DNA from: Povalibacter uvarum
GTDB taxonomy: Bacteria > Pseudomonadota > Gammaproteobacteria > Steroidobacterales > Steroidobacteraceae
Assembly (NCBI RefSeq): GCF_014202975.1
Contig: NZ_JACHHZ010000001.1
Location: 620,001-684,000 of the forward strand
DNA: 64,000 nt
Reading direction: 5' to 3'
In this document: piece by piece, positions 8,342-18,334 of the stretch
How positions within the stretch are numbered: the first letter of the stretch is position 1
Layout of the letters: every line of letters starts with the position of its first letter
Position numbers and translations under genes: made by a program
The notes under the pieces: generated by a model
Told to the model about the DNA's origin: nothing
Databases searched by the model: none
The model's input: only the letters and a program-made list of their open reading frames with translations

Positions 8342-9376
8342 ATGGATCAGCGCACCGGATCGTCGCTTTCCTCCTATTCTTACCATTCGATGCCTCGACC
8401 TGACCCCCATCCGTACGACCGATTGACTCCCGACGCGATCATTGCTTCCGTCGAATCGCTCGGTCGCGTGTCCGATCGGCGCATCCTCGCGCTCAACAGC
8501 TACGAGAACCGCGTCTACCAGGTCGGCATCGAAGGCGGTGCCCCGATCATCGCGAAGTTCTACCGGCCCGGGCGGTGGTCCGACGAAGCGATCCATGAGG
8601 AGCACGGATTCGCGCTCGAACTGGCGGCCGCGGAAATCCCCGTCGTCCCACCGATCGTGCGCAAGGGGCAAACGCTTTTCACGTACGAAGGTTTCCGGTT
8701 TGCCATTTTCGAGCGCCGGGGAGGCCGCTGGCCGGAGCTCGGGACCCGCACGGAACGGGAATGGATGGGCCGGTTCCTCGGCCGGATGCACATGACGGGA
8801 CGAAGACAGCGTTTCCGGTACCGGGGACGGATCAACGTCGAAGCGCTGGGCATCGAGTCACGCAATTACCTGCTGTCGCAGAACTGGATCCCGCCGCATC
8901 TGGAATCCGCCTACGACACCCTGACGTCCGACCTGCTCGAGCAGATCGGCGAGGCTTTTCTGACGGCGCAGGGCCATGCGGAGATCCGCCTGCACGGCGA
9001 TTGCCACCGGGGCAACGTCCTGTGGACCGACGACGGCCCGCATTTCGTCGACCTGGACGACTGCCTCATGGGCCCGGCCATCCAGGACCTGTGGATGCTG
9101 ATTGCCGGCTCACGGGCCGAAATGGCCGAGCAGATGTCGCAGCTGCTGGAGGGGTATACGCACTTCGCGAATTTCGATCACCGTGAACTGGTACTCATCG
9201 AAAGTCTGCGAACGTTGCGCATGATTCACTACGCGGCCTGGCTGGCCAGGCGCTGGTCGGATCCGGCGTTCCCGCAGGCGTTTCCCTGGTTCAGGGAACC
9301 GCGGTACTGGGAGACGCATGTGCTGCAGCTGCGCGAACAGCTGGCGGCCATCGCCGAAGGTCCGCTGGAGTTGTGA
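8342..9376 (+). CDS. srkA: Stress response kinase A (YihE/SrkA-like)
   Basis: This APH-fold Ser/Thr kinase has the SrkA signatures: LNSYENRVYQV near the nucleotide-binding loop, KFYRPGRWS with the ATP-contacting lysine, HGDCHRGNVLW as catalytic loop and FVDLDDCLMGP as metal-binding segment. I place the start at ATG 8342, preceded by GCAGGA with good spacing; ATG 8390 is an alternative that matches the usual N-terminus but has no ribosome site. In E. coli SrkA limits damage from oxidative and antibiotic stress. It is a single-gene unit divergent from galE, with a compact hairpin after its stop. Confidence 0.9.
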   Translation: MDQRTGSSLSSYSYHSMPRPDPHPYDRLTPDAIIASVESLGRVSDRRILALNSYENRVYQVGIEGGAPIIAKFYRPGRWSDEAIHEEHGFALELAAAEIPVVPPIVRKGQTLFTYEGFRFAIFERRGGRWPELGTRTEREWMGRFLGRMHMTGRRQRFRYRGRINVEALGIESRNYLLSQNWIPPHLESAYDTLTSDLLEQIGEAFLTAQGHAEIRLHGDCHRGNVLWTDDGPHFVDLDDCLMGPAIQDLWMLIAGSRAEMAEQMSQLLEGYTHFANFDHRELVLIESLRTLRMIHYAAWLARRWSDPAFPQAFPWFREPRYWETHVLQLREQLAAIAEGPLEL

Positions 9377-9381
9377 ATCGC

Positions 9382-9398
9382 CGGCCGGTTTTCGGCCG
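9382..9398 (+). terminator. Hairpin downstream of srkA
   Basis: Six-base arms CGGCCG and CGGCCG flank a GTTTT loop, beginning 6 bp after the srkA stop codon, with TGATTT following. The stem is short and the T-run weak, but the placement fits an intrinsic terminator. Confidence 0.5.
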
Positions 9399-9467
9399 TG
9401 ATTTCGACCGGTATGCGTCGTTATGGTAGCGTCCGCAGCCTTCAGTCCGAGATATCAAAAAGACACT

Positions 9468-11657
9468 ATGACCGGGCTTCATTCGATGGAAACAGGCCGC
9501 CTGATCGGCTTGCTTGGGACACTCGGTCTCGCCGCTCTCCTCACCGGTTGCGGCGGCAGCGGAGGCAAGCCTCCGCCCAGTCCGCCGCCCACTCTGACCC
9601 TGACCGCCAGTCCGGGGTCGATCGTTACCGGTCTGACCTCTACCCTGACCTGGGCGACTACCGATTCCACCGGCTGTACGGCATCGCAGGGCTGGACCGG
9701 TTCCCGGGGCGCCTCCGGTACCGAAGTGGTCGGACCGCTGACTGCCACCACGACGTACACGCTCGTCTGCAACGGCACCTCAGGTTCGGTGTCGCGCTCG
9801 GTCACGGTGACGGTGACTCCGCCGGTCGCTCCGACGGTGACGTTGACTGCCACACCCTCGTCGATCCTGCCGGGAGAGAGCACGGAGCTGGAGTGGTCGT
9901 CAGCGGATGCAACGGAATGCACCGCCTCGGAAGGGTGGACGGGCACTCGTCCCACCTTCGGCATCGAGCAGGTCGGTCCCCTGGCCACCACGACATCGTT
10001 CACCCTGGCATGCACAGGCCCCGGTGGCACAACAACCCAAACGATCCCTGTGGCCGTGGGTGCAGCCGTCGTCGTCAGCGGACTGATCGAATTCGAGCGC
10101 GTTCCCTTCAATGCAGCCGCGGGACAGGGCCTCGACATCGATGCGCCCGTGGTGCAGCCGGCGCGGCAGATTGTGGTCGAAGCCGTCAATCCCAATACGG
10201 GCGCCCGGTTCGGCCAGGCGACCACGACGGATGACAACGGCAACTATTCTCTGGTCGTGCCGGAGAACACGAACATGGTCATTCGTGCGCGAGCCGAAAT
10301 GGTGAAGGCGGCAGCCGTGCCGACGTGGCTCATTCGCGTGTTGAACAACACGAACGACAATGCGCTCTATGTCATGGACGGTGCGGAGTTCAACAGCGGC
10401 ACCGCAAGCAGCACGCGCGATTTGCGTGCGCTCACCGGCTGGAACGGGACTTCCTATGTGAATGCAGACCGGGCGGCAGCCCCATTCGCCATCCTCGATA
10501 CGGTCTATAGCGCAGTTCAGTTGATCGCGAATGCCGACGGGGCAACCGAGTTTCCGCCCCTCGATATTTACTGGAGTCCGACGAACCGTCCGACCGTGAC
10601 GACGTTCTGTACACGGGATGGTCAGATCGGCACGACGTTCTACACCAACGGCGCCAACGCTCTGGACGCGGGCAATTGCACGCCCTCGATCGAGCTGCCA
10701 GGCGGCATCTACGTCCTCGGTGACTATGCGAACGGCAACGGCGATACGGACGAGTTCGACCAGCATGTGATCGCCCACGAGTTCGGCCACTACGTCGAAG
10801 ACAATTTCTCGCGGTCGGATTCGATCGGCGGGGAACATGTCTCCGGCGATCATCTCGATATGCGCGTGGCATTCGGCGAGGGTTGGGGCAATGCCTACTC
10901 CGGCATGGTGCTCGACGATCCTCTCTATCGCGACTCCTTCAGCGGCGTCGACGTGGACGGTGGATTCGACCTGGAAACGGACACCGCGACGGATGAAGGC
11001 TGGTTCTCCGAAGCATCCGTCGGCGAGATTCTCTGGGACCTCTTCGACCCCGGCAACGATGACCCGCTGGCGCTGGGCTTTGCGCCGATCTACTCGGTGA
11101 TGACGGGAGAGCAGGCCGGTACGGAAGCACTGACGAGCATCTTCTCCTTTGCCGCCGCGCTGAAGAGCGACCGGCCCGCGGATGCCGCAGCGATCAATGC
11201 TTTGCTTGCCGGGGAGTCGATCTCCAACAGCGACGCGTTCGGCAACAATGAAACGGATGCCGACGGCAGCCCGAGCGCCATTCCGCTCTACATTCCGGTC
11301 ACGCTGAATACGCCTGTCACGCAGGCCATTTGCAGCAGCGCAACATTCGGTGTCGGCAACAACAACAACAAACTGGGCAATCGCCGGTACCTGCGGCTGA
11401 CGCTCGCCAACCCGAGCGTAGTCACGATTGTCGCCACTGGATTCGCCGCGGGCGCAGGTACCGTAGCGGCCACCGATCCGGACATCTATGTGTTCAGCGG
11501 CGGTCTCATCGAGACCTCTCTGAACGTCGGGGCGACGGAGACGTTGTCGCAACGGCCGTTTGCCGCGGGCACTTACATCATCGAAGTCCATGACTTCGAT
11601 CTGGCCGCCACGAGTTTGCAGCCGCGCTGCATGAGCGTATCGGTGACAGGCACATGA
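9468..11657 (+). CDS. Secreted lipoprotein metallopeptidase with two Ig-like repeats
   Basis: From ATG 9468 the 729-residue protein starts with a signal ending LLTGC, a lipobox, then a Gly/Pro/Ser-rich tether. Two similar repeats of about 80 residues follow (LTLTASPGSIVTG and LTATPSSILPGES, each with a CTAS.GWTG core and a paired cysteine). Next come a carboxypeptidase-regulatory-like beta segment, and a zinc-peptidase core with HEFGH at about residue 434 and GEGW some 33 residues later that could supply the third ligand. A C-terminal beta domain resembles pre-peptidase C-terminal modules. The target is unknown. The next gene starts at or just after its stop, so the two may form a unit. Confidence 0.75.
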   Translation: MTGLHSMETGRLIGLLGTLGLAALLTGCGGSGGKPPPSPPPTLTLTASPGSIVTGLTSTLTWATTDSTGCTASQGWTGSRGASGTEVVGPLTATTTYTLVCNGTSGSVSRSVTVTVTPPVAPTVTLTATPSSILPGESTELEWSSADATECTASEGWTGTRPTFGIEQVGPLATTTSFTLACTGPGGTTTQTIPVAVGAAVVVSGLIEFERVPFNAAAGQGLDIDAPVVQPARQIVVEAVNPNTGARFGQATTTDDNGNYSLVVPENTNMVIRARAEMVKAAAVPTWLIRVLNNTNDNALYVMDGAEFNSGTASSTRDLRALTGWNGTSYVNADRAAAPFAILDTVYSAVQLIANADGATEFPPLDIYWSPTNRPTVTTFCTRDGQIGTTFYTNGANALDAGNCTPSIELPGGIYVLGDYANGNGDTDEFDQHVIAHEFGHYVEDNFSRSDSIGGEHVSGDHLDMRVAFGEGWGNAYSGMVLDDPLYRDSFSGVDVDGGFDLETDTATDEGWFSEASVGEILWDLFDPGNDDPLALGFAPIYSVMTGEQAGTEALTSIFSFAAALKSDRPADAAAINALLAGESISNSDAFGNNETDADGSPSAIPLYIPVTLNTPVTQAICSSATFGVGNNNNKLGNRRYLRLTLANPSVVTIVATGFAAGAGTVAATDPDIYVFSGGLIETSLNVGATETLSQRPFAAGTYIIEVHDFDLAATSLQPRCMSVSVTGT

Positions 11658-11689
11658 AAAAGCAGTTTCAGTATTTCGCCGGGGATGGA

Positions 11690-12289
11690 ATGACAAACGT
11701 ACGACGCCTCATGTGCATCGGCCTCATGGCGGTTTTGAGTGCCTGCTCGAAGGATCCGGAGCCCACGGCGACGGCCGATACAGCTGCCGCACCGCCGCCA
11801 GCACAGGTCGCGCAACCGGCAACACCTCCCGCGCCGGATCCGACCGACAAGATGGCGCGCGCCGTCGGCAACGGAAAACCGGGTGCCGCTGTGGACATCA
11901 AGTACGAGTTCACGTCGCGCCCTGAAGTGGGCAAGGCTGTCGAGCTCAGCATCGCGCTCGTTCCAAGCGCGGGTGTGGATTCGATGAATGCCACGATCAG
12001 CGGCATGGACGGCATCACCCTGGCCGGATCACTTGCGGCGAGTTTTGCGACAGTGAAGGCGGGTGAGCCCTATCGTCACACCGTGTCGGTGCTCGCGAAC
12101 CGGAATGGCGTCTTCTACATCACCGTCTCGGTCGATACACAGATTGGTGGAGCCACGCTGGGCCGCACGTTTGCGATTCCTTTCGTGGCAGGTGCGTCCG
12201 TGGCCCAGGAGAAGCCGGCGGTCCCGGCGGTGAAGGACGCCACCGGCCAGGCCGTGCAGCCCATGAAGGCGCAGGAAACCACTCGATAG
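11690..12289 (+). CDS. Small lipoprotein of unknown function
   Basis: From ATG 11690 the product has 199 residues and a short signal ending VLSACS, a lipobox. A low-complexity Ala/Pro/Thr linker follows, then a beta-rich domain of about 130 residues (YEFTSRPEVGKAVELSIALVP and onward) and a Pro/Ala-rich tail. An earlier ATG at 11654 overlaps the stop of the peptidase gene as ATGA and is possible, but the later start has a better signal peptide and a GGGGATGGA ribosome site. It is probably co-expressed with the upstream metallopeptidase and probably sits in the outer or inner membrane. I do not recognise the family. Confidence 0.7.
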   Translation: MTNVRRLMCIGLMAVLSACSKDPEPTATADTAAAPPPAQVAQPATPPAPDPTDKMARAVGNGKPGAAVDIKYEFTSRPEVGKAVELSIALVPSAGVDSMNATISGMDGITLAGSLAASFATVKAGEPYRHTVSVLANRNGVFYITVSVDTQIGGATLGRTFAIPFVAGASVAQEKPAVPAVKDATGQAVQPMKAQETTR

Positions 12290-12329
12290 GGGCTGTTCAG
12301 GCGGGCCTTGTGAATCAAAAAGGTATGGA

Positions 12330-12347
12330 CACCCGCCTGCGCGGGTG
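12330..12347. repeat. REP-like short palindrome
   Basis: Arms CACCCGC and GCGGGTG flank a CTGC loop. The composition (ACCCGCCTGCGCGGGT) resembles the small dispersed palindromes common in GC-rich proteobacterial intergenic regions. It lies about 40 bp after the lipoprotein stop and could also act as a terminator or mRNA stabiliser. Confidence 0.4.
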
Positions 12348-12506
12348 AGACCCGACCCCGGGTTCTTTCCAGGGTCCGGACTACAGGCGCCACCTGCTTT
12401 TGACTGCGTAAGGGGGTTATCCACCACGACCCCCTAATCATTCGCCCGTTCTTCCGATACCATGCGCGGCCCTTTTCCCAGGGCCATTTCGCGCCCGTGC
12501 CCACAC

Positions 12507-14339
12507 ATGTCCATTTCCCGGCTTCGTAATATCGCGATCATTGCCCACGTCGACCATGGCAAGACCACGCTGGTCGACAAGCTCCTGCAGCAATCCGGGA
12601 CGCTCGACGCCCGCAAGGCTTCGCCGGAGCGCGTGATGGACTCGAATGCGCTCGAACGCGAGCGCGGCATCACCATCCTGGCCAAGAACACCGCCGTTCG
12701 CTGGCGCGACTACCGCATCAACATCGTCGATACACCTGGACACGCTGACTTCGGCGGCGAAGTCGAGCGCGTGCTGTCGATGGTCGACTCCGTGCTGCTG
12801 CTGGTCGATGCGGTCGACGGCCCGATGCCGCAGACGCGCTTCGTGACCCAGAAGGCGTTTGCCCACGGTCTGCGCCCGATCGTCGTGATCAACAAGATCG
12901 ACCGCGATGAAGCGCGTCCGAACTGGGTGCTCGATCAGACGTTCGATCTCTTCGACAAGCTCGGCGCGAACGAGCAGCAGCTCGACTTCCCGGTCGTCTA
13001 CGCCTCGGCCCTCAGGGGCTTCGCGGGCAATGACCCGAAGCAGCTCGCGACCGACATGACGCCGCTGTTCGAAGCGATCGTGAAGCACTGCCCGCCGCCG
13101 GACATCGATGAGGACGGCCCGCTGCAGTTGCAGGTCAGCCAGCTCGACTACTCGAGCTACGTCGGTGCCATCGGCATCGGCCGCATCAAGCGCGGCAAGA
13201 TCCGTCGCAACAGCCCGGTCACCGTCGTGGATCGCGAAGGCAAGGTGCGCAACGAGCGCATCATCCAGGTGATGGGCTTCCTCGGTCTCGATCGCGTCGA
13301 AGTGGATGAGGCGAGCGCCGGCGACATCGTTGCGTTCGCGGGTATCGAATACCCGGAGATTTCAGACACGATCTGCGATCCCACAAATCCCGAAGCACTC
13401 CCGGCGCTGATCGTCGACGAGCCCACGATCAGCATGACGTTCGAAGTGAACACTTCGCCGTTCTGCGGTCGCGAAGGCAAGTACGTCACGAGCCGTCAGA
13501 TCCGTGAGCGTCTCGCGCGCGAAGTGCTGCACAACGTTGCGCTGCGTGTCGAAGATACGGACAACGCCGACAAGTTCCGCGTCTACGGCCGCGGCGAGCT
13601 GCACCTGGGCGTGCTGCTCGAGAACATGCGTCGCGAAGGCTACGAGCTCGCGGTGTCTCGTCCGCAGGCGGTGGTGAAGGAAATCGAAGGTCAGCTCTGT
13701 GAGCCGTATGAAACGCTGGCCGTCGACCTCGACGATACGTCGCAAGGTGCGGTCATGCAGGCGCTCGGCGAGCGCGGCGCGCAACTCACGGGGATGCATG
13801 CAGACGGCAAGGGGCGCGTGCGACTCGATTACACGATTCCTTCGCGCGGCCTGATCGGTTTCCAGACGGACTTCCGCACGATGACGTCCGGCACCGGCAT
13901 CCTGCATCACATCTTCGATCACTTCGGTCCGGTGCTCGATCGCGAGATCGGTCAGCGCCAGAACGGCGTGCTGATCGCCAACTCGCAGGGCAAGGCGCTC
14001 GCGTACGCGCTGTTCAGCCTGCAGGAGCGCGGCAAGCTGATGATCGGCCACGGCGATGAAGTGTACGAAGGCCAGATCGTGGGCATTCACAGCCGCGACA
14101 ACGACCTGGTCGTGAATCCGCTGAAGGGCAAGAAGCTCACGAACATCCGTGCCGCCGGCAAGGACGAGAACGTCGTGCTGGTCCCGCCGATCCGCTACAC
14201 GCTGGAGCAGGCGATGGAGTTCATCGGCGATGACGAGCTGGTCGAAGTGACGCCGACGGCCATTCGCCTGCGCAAGCGCTTCCTCAAGGAACACGAGCGC
14301 AAGCGCAGCGGCAAGGCGGCTGAAGAGGCTGACGAGTAA
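12507..14339 (+). CDS. typA: Ribosome-associated GTPase TypA/BipA
   Basis: I use ATG 12507 (MSISRLRN), the conserved family start, which gives 610 residues. The GTPase domain shows the P-loop AHVDHGKTT, switch region [18 protein letters not shown] and the NKIDR specificity motif. The elongation-factor-like domains II, III and V follow, with [18 protein letters not shown] and the [13 protein letters not shown] region. The C-terminal BipA-specific domain ([15 protein letters not shown]) is complete. BipA binds ribosomes and aids 50S assembly and adaptation to stress and cold. It stands alone between a palindromic element and the signalling block. Confidence 0.96.
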   Translation: MSISRLRNIAIIAHVDHGKTTLVDKLLQQSGTLDARKASPERVMDSNALERERGITILAKNTAVRWRDYRINIVDTPGHADFGGEVERVLSMVDSVLLLVDAVDGPMPQTRFVTQKAFAHGLRPIVVINKIDRDEARPNWVLDQTFDLFDKLGANEQQLDFPVVYASALRGFAGNDPKQLATDMTPLFEAIVKHCPPPDIDEDGPLQLQVSQLDYSSYVGAIGIGRIKRGKIRRNSPVTVVDREGKVRNERIIQVMGFLGLDRVEVDEASAGDIVAFAGIEYPEISDTICDPTNPEALPALIVDEPTISMTFEVNTSPFCGREGKYVTSRQIRERLAREVLHNVALRVEDTDNADKFRVYGRGELHLGVLLENMRREGYELAVSRPQAVVKEIEGQLCEPYETLAVDLDDTSQGAVMQALGERGAQLTGMHADGKGRVRLDYTIPSRGLIGFQTDFRTMTSGTGILHHIFDHFGPVLDREIGQRQNGVLIANSQGKALAYALFSLQERGKLMIGHGDEVYEGQIVGIHSRDNDLVVNPLKGKKLTNIRAAGKDENVVLVPPIRYTLEQAMEFIGDDELVEVTPTAIRLRKRFLKEHERKRSGKAAEEADE

Positions 14340-14680
14340 TCCGCGCCTCTTGCGTGAGGAATCGCTCCTAGCTTCTTGTATTGACAGTCTTTTCAGGGCG
14401 GGCGAGATCGGGTCTCGCTCCGCCGTGCTCCGGCCTTTTCAGCGCGCGGCCGGCTGTCCCGACGCGTACCTCGTTTGAGGTTCACGCGATAACCCCTCGG
14501 ATCGACGGGAATTTCTGCCGTCCCTTCACATAAAACCGGGAGCTGTTTCACACTCCCTACCCGAGGCGTTCCCCTACGATCACTCAAGAATTGGACGCCC
14601 GTCACAATGAGGCGGCAGCGTACGTCGCCGGGCGCGCGCAGAGTCGCAGCGTCGATTGGGGAATTTGGGAAGACTTGCAG
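14340..14680. other. Gene-free leader between typA and the GGDEF-EAL gene
   Basis: No credible coding frame is seen apart from a possible TTG extension (from 14591) of the next gene. A short hairpin (GCGAGA and TCTCGC arms with a TCGGG loop, 14402-14418) could end typA transcription. A TTGACA hexamer at 14381-14386 has no convincing -10 partner. Confidence 0.4.
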
Positions 14681-17600
14681 ATGCATCGACTGCTGGACAA
14701 GCAGATCCGGGAAGCCACGCGCGCCACTGGCGAGATCGAACTCGCCACGCTGCTTGCGATCATCGAAGGCACCTACACGAAAGCGGACGAAGAGCGTCGC
14801 GGCATCGTCCGTTCGATGCAGCTGATGTCCGATGAAGCGACTGCGCTCACCCGCGAGCTGCGCGAGAGTACAGCCAGCCAGCTCCAGGCGATTCTCGATC
14901 ATGTGAAGGACGCGATCATCACGGTCGACGAGGCCGGTCACATTGCGTCGATCAATGCGACGGGGCAGCGTGTATTCGGGCAAAGCGAACCCGATGCCAT
15001 CGGTCGTCCACTGAGCTTCTTGCTACCGCAGCTCGCGGGCGAAGAACCGCTTTCGAGGCAGCTCGAAGCACTCGCTGCACGGCTCGACGATACGCAGGTC
15101 GACCTTGCTCAGCATGAGACGCTCGGCCTGCGCGAGAATGGCAGCTACTTCTCCGCCGAGCTCGCCGTCAGCAAGATCCGTCTGAACCGCAACTGGGTCT
15201 TCGTCGTCTGCCTGCGCGATACGACCGATCGCAAGAGCGCGGACGCAGCGTTGCGGGACAGCGAAGCGAGATATCGCACGCTCGTCGAGCATGCACCCGA
15301 GATCATCGTCGTCGTCGATCCCGATCTGAACCGGCTCATCGACGTGAACGAGAACGCTGTGCGCTTCTTCAAGATGGATCGCGAAGCGCTGTTGAGCACC
15401 GCGCCGGACGCCCTGAGTCCGCAGCAGCAGCCAGACGGGTCGGAATCGTCGAACGCCTATCGCGCCAACTTCGAACGCACCGTGGCCGGCGAAGCACCTG
15501 TGCTCGAGTGGATTTTCCGCGATGCCTTCGGCAACGACATTCCCTGCGAGGTTCGCTGGGTTCGACTGCCGTCCTCGAGTCGCCGGCTCGTCCGCGGCAG
15601 CATCACCGATATCACCGAACGCAAACGCAACGAAATGCTGGTCGCCGGCGAGCGTCGCGTATTCGAGCGTCTCGCTGCCAACGTCGATCTGCGTATTACG
15701 CTCGAGGCGATCACGGATGTCGTCGAGCGCGTCGCTCCCGATTGCACCTGCGCGATCCGGCTGCTCGACGAAGCACGCACGCATCTATGGCTTTGCGCCG
15801 GACCGCGCCTGCCCCCTGACTACGCGAAGGCAATGGAAGGGATAGAAGTTGCGGCCCGGAATGGATCATGCGCCGCTGCCGTCTATTTGCAGCGCCAGGT
15901 CATCGTTGCCGACATCGCTCGCGACGCATTGTGGGAAAACCGTCGCGAGGCAGCGCTTGCGGCTGGAATGCGTGCCTGCTGGTCGACGCTGATCTTCGCA
16001 TCGGACGGCCGCACGCTCGGCTCGCTCGCACTGTATTTCCGTTCGCCGGCAAGCCCGATGCGACGCGACTTCGAGCTCATGTCGCGCATGACGCAGCTGG
16101 CCGGAATCGCAATCGAGCGCCGCATGGCCGAGAGTGCCTTGCGCGCCAGCGAAGGCCGGTATCGCCGGCTCTTCGACAACGTGATGGAAGGCGTGTACAG
16201 CTCCACGGTCGAAGGCCGCTTCGTGTCAGTTAATCCGGCGCTTGCGCAGATGGTCGGTCTCACGTCGCCGACGGAGCTGCTGTCACTGCCGACCGAGACG
16301 ATCTACTACAACCCCGTCGAACGCGCGATCATCCTTGCAGCGCTCGAGCGCGATGGCGAAGTCCGCAACGCGGAGTTCCAGCTCCGTCGTGTCGACGGAA
16401 CGACGCTGACGGTGATCGAGAGTGCACGCGCGGTGCGAGACGAGCAGGGGCATCTGACCGGCTACGAAGGAACGATCTTCGACATCAGCGAACGCAAGCG
16501 CGCTGAGACGGCGATGTTCCAGGAAAAGGAAAAAGCGCAGGTCACACTGCAATCGATCGGCGACGCCGTGATCACGACGGACGCGGAAGGCCGCATCGAA
16601 TACCTCAATCCGGTCGCGGAAGATCTCACTGGGTGGCAGTCACGCGAAGTCTGCGGCAAGGCGCTGGGTGAGGTCGTCGATATTCTTCACGAGGCAACGC
16701 GCGAGAAACTGGAAGCGCCGGCATCCCGCGCATTGCGAGAAGGGCGCGTCATTGCCGTGACCGATCAGACTGTGCTCGTCAATCGACGCGGACAGGAAAT
16801 TGCCATCCAGGATTCGGCGGCACCGATTCGTGATCGCATGGGCCAGATCCTCGGCGCCGTGATGGTGTTCCACGATGTCAGCAAGGAGCGTCGACTGCGC
16901 CGAGCTCTTGCATACCAGGCAAGTCACGATGCGCTGACAGGGCTCATCAACCGTCGCGAGTTCGAGAACCGCCTCAACGAAGCCCTGTTGACCGCGCGCG
17001 CGGACACGCACACGACGCACGTATTGCTCTATGTCGATCTCGATCAGTTCAAGCTGGTCAACGACACCTGCGGCCACCAGGCCGGCGATCGATTACTGAA
17101 ACAGATCACCGGCATCCTGCAAACGCGGGTGCGGGCGGGCGACACCATCGCACGTCTCGGTGGCGACGAGTTCGGCATCCTACTGCAGGATTGCACGGCT
17201 GACCGCGCGGAACAGATCGCAGATGCGCTGCGCCAGGCAATTCGCGAGTACCGTTTCGAATGGCACGACGGCGCAATGCACGTCGGTGCCAGCATTGGCA
17301 TCGTCGAGATGAACAGCGACAGCGAAAGCATCGCAAGCGTGATGAGCGCGGCCGACGTTGCCTGCTACGCGGCGAAGGACTCCGGCCGCAATCGCGTGCA
17401 TACGTATCAGTCGGGTGCAGCGCCTGAGCGGCATCGGGAAATGCAGTGGGTTTCCAAGCTCACGCGGGCCGTCGAAGAGAACCGGCTCGAGCTCTATTAC
17501 CAGCCCATCGTTCCGATCGGCGCGAACCGGGATCCCCGCGGCCACTACGAGTTGCTCGTGCGGATGCGAGGGGAGAACGGCGAGCTGATCATGCCGGCGG

Positions 17601-18241
17601 AATTCATTCCGGCGGCTGAGCGCTACAACGTCATGTCGATCATCGATCGCTGGGTCGTGAGCCAGGCGCTCGGCACGCTCGCGCACTACCGGACCGATGG
17701 TGATCACCGGCACGCGTACACGATTTCGATCAATCTTTCGGGCACGTCACTCAACGACGACCGCTTTCTCGAGTTCCTGATCAGCGAGCTGCAGGGTTAC
17801 GACCTGAGCCCCGGTGCGGTGTGCTTCGAGATCACGGAGACCGCGGCGATCTCGAATCTCCCGAACGTCGTGCACTTCATGAAGGAATTCCGCGCCCGCG
17901 GCTGCCAGTTCTCACTCGATGACTTCGGCAGCGGCTTGTCGTCGTTCATGTACCTCAAGAACCTGCCGGTCGATTATCTCAAGATCGATGGCCAGTTCAT
18001 CCAGAACGTCACCACGGACCGCGTCGACCGCTGCATGGTCGAAGCCATCACGCAGATCGGTCACGCGATGGGCATCAAGACGATCGCCGAGCGCGTCGAA
18101 TCAGCCGAAGTGCTCGCTTGTCTCGCAGACATCGGCGTCGAGTACGCGCAAGGCATCTATATCGCCATCCCGGAATCAGTGGAGGCGCTGAGCCGCGTCA
18201 TGCGGACGGGGCCGCAGCTGCGGTTGGTGCATTCGGCGTAG
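14681..18241 (+). CDS. PAS-PAS-GAF-PAS-PAS-GGDEF-EAL cyclic-di-GMP protein
   Basis: From ATG 14681 (GGGAAG upstream) the product has 1186 residues; a TTG at 14591 would add 30. Domains in order: a helical lead (1-65), PAS (about 70-190), PAS (195-315), GAF (325-480), PAS (485-610), PAS (615-740), GGDEF (745-910) and EAL (920-1180). The GGDEF domain has an intact RLGGDEF site and an RxxD inhibitory site (RAGD) five residues before it. The EAL motif reads ELL, as in several active enzymes, with DDFGSG present. It may both make and break c-di-GMP. It has no membrane segments, so it senses cytoplasmic signals. Confidence 0.9.
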   Translation: MHRLLDKQIREATRATGEIELATLLAIIEGTYTKADEERRGIVRSMQLMSDEATALTRELRESTASQLQAILDHVKDAIITVDEAGHIASINATGQRVFGQSEPDAIGRPLSFLLPQLAGEEPLSRQLEALAARLDDTQVDLAQHETLGLRENGSYFSAELAVSKIRLNRNWVFVVCLRDTTDRKSADAALRDSEARYRTLVEHAPEIIVVVDPDLNRLIDVNENAVRFFKMDREALLSTAPDALSPQQQPDGSESSNAYRANFERTVAGEAPVLEWIFRDAFGNDIPCEVRWVRLPSSSRRLVRGSITDITERKRNEMLVAGERRVFERLAANVDLRITLEAITDVVERVAPDCTCAIRLLDEARTHLWLCAGPRLPPDYAKAMEGIEVAARNGSCAAAVYLQRQVIVADIARDALWENRREAALAAGMRACWSTLIFASDGRTLGSLALYFRSPASPMRRDFELMSRMTQLAGIAIERRMAESALRASEGRYRRLFDNVMEGVYSSTVEGRFVSVNPALAQMVGLTSPTELLSLPTETIYYNPVERAIILAALERDGEVRNAEFQLRRVDGTTLTVIESARAVRDEQGHLTGYEGTIFDISERKRAETAMFQEKEKAQVTLQSIGDAVITTDAEGRIEYLNPVAEDLTGWQSREVCGKALGEVVDILHEATREKLEAPASRALREGRVIAVTDQTVLVNRRGQEIAIQDSAAPIRDRMGQILGAVMVFHDVSKERRLRRALAYQASHDALTGLINRREFENRLNEALLTARADTHTTHVLLYVDLDQFKLVNDTCGHQAGDRLLKQITGILQTRVRAGDTIARLGGDEFGILLQDCTADRAEQIADALRQAIREYRFEWHDGAMHVGASIGIVEMNSDSESIASVMSAADVACYAAKDSGRNRVHTYQSGAAPERHREMQWVSKLTRAVEENRLELYYQPIVPIGANRDPRGHYELLVRMRGENGELIMPAEFIPAAERYNVMSIIDRWVVSQALGTLAHYRTDGDHRHAYTISINLSGTSLNDDRFLEFLISELQGYDLSPGAVCFEITETAAISNLPNVVHFMKEFRARGCQFSLDDFGSGLSSFMYLKNLPVDYLKIDGQFIQNVTTDRVDRCMVEAITQIGHAMGIKTIAERVESAEVLACLADIGVEYAQGIYIAIPESVEALSRVMRTGPQLRLVHSA

Positions 18242-18334
18242 AGGGACGTACATACCCGCTTGTCCTCCCACACTTTGCGAAACGCTCAGCCGCAGTAAGG
18301 ATGGAGACAGTGGTCGAGATCATCCGGCGTCAGG

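Noticed and set aside
9900-11696. 598-residue open frame on the minus strand
   Set aside because: It is the antisense shadow of the metallopeptidase gene, with no ribosome site, no recognisable domain and Arg/His/Gly-rich composition typical of GC-rich antisense frames.
14381-14386. TTGACA hexamer after typA
   Set aside because: No -10-like sequence at the right distance; may be chance.
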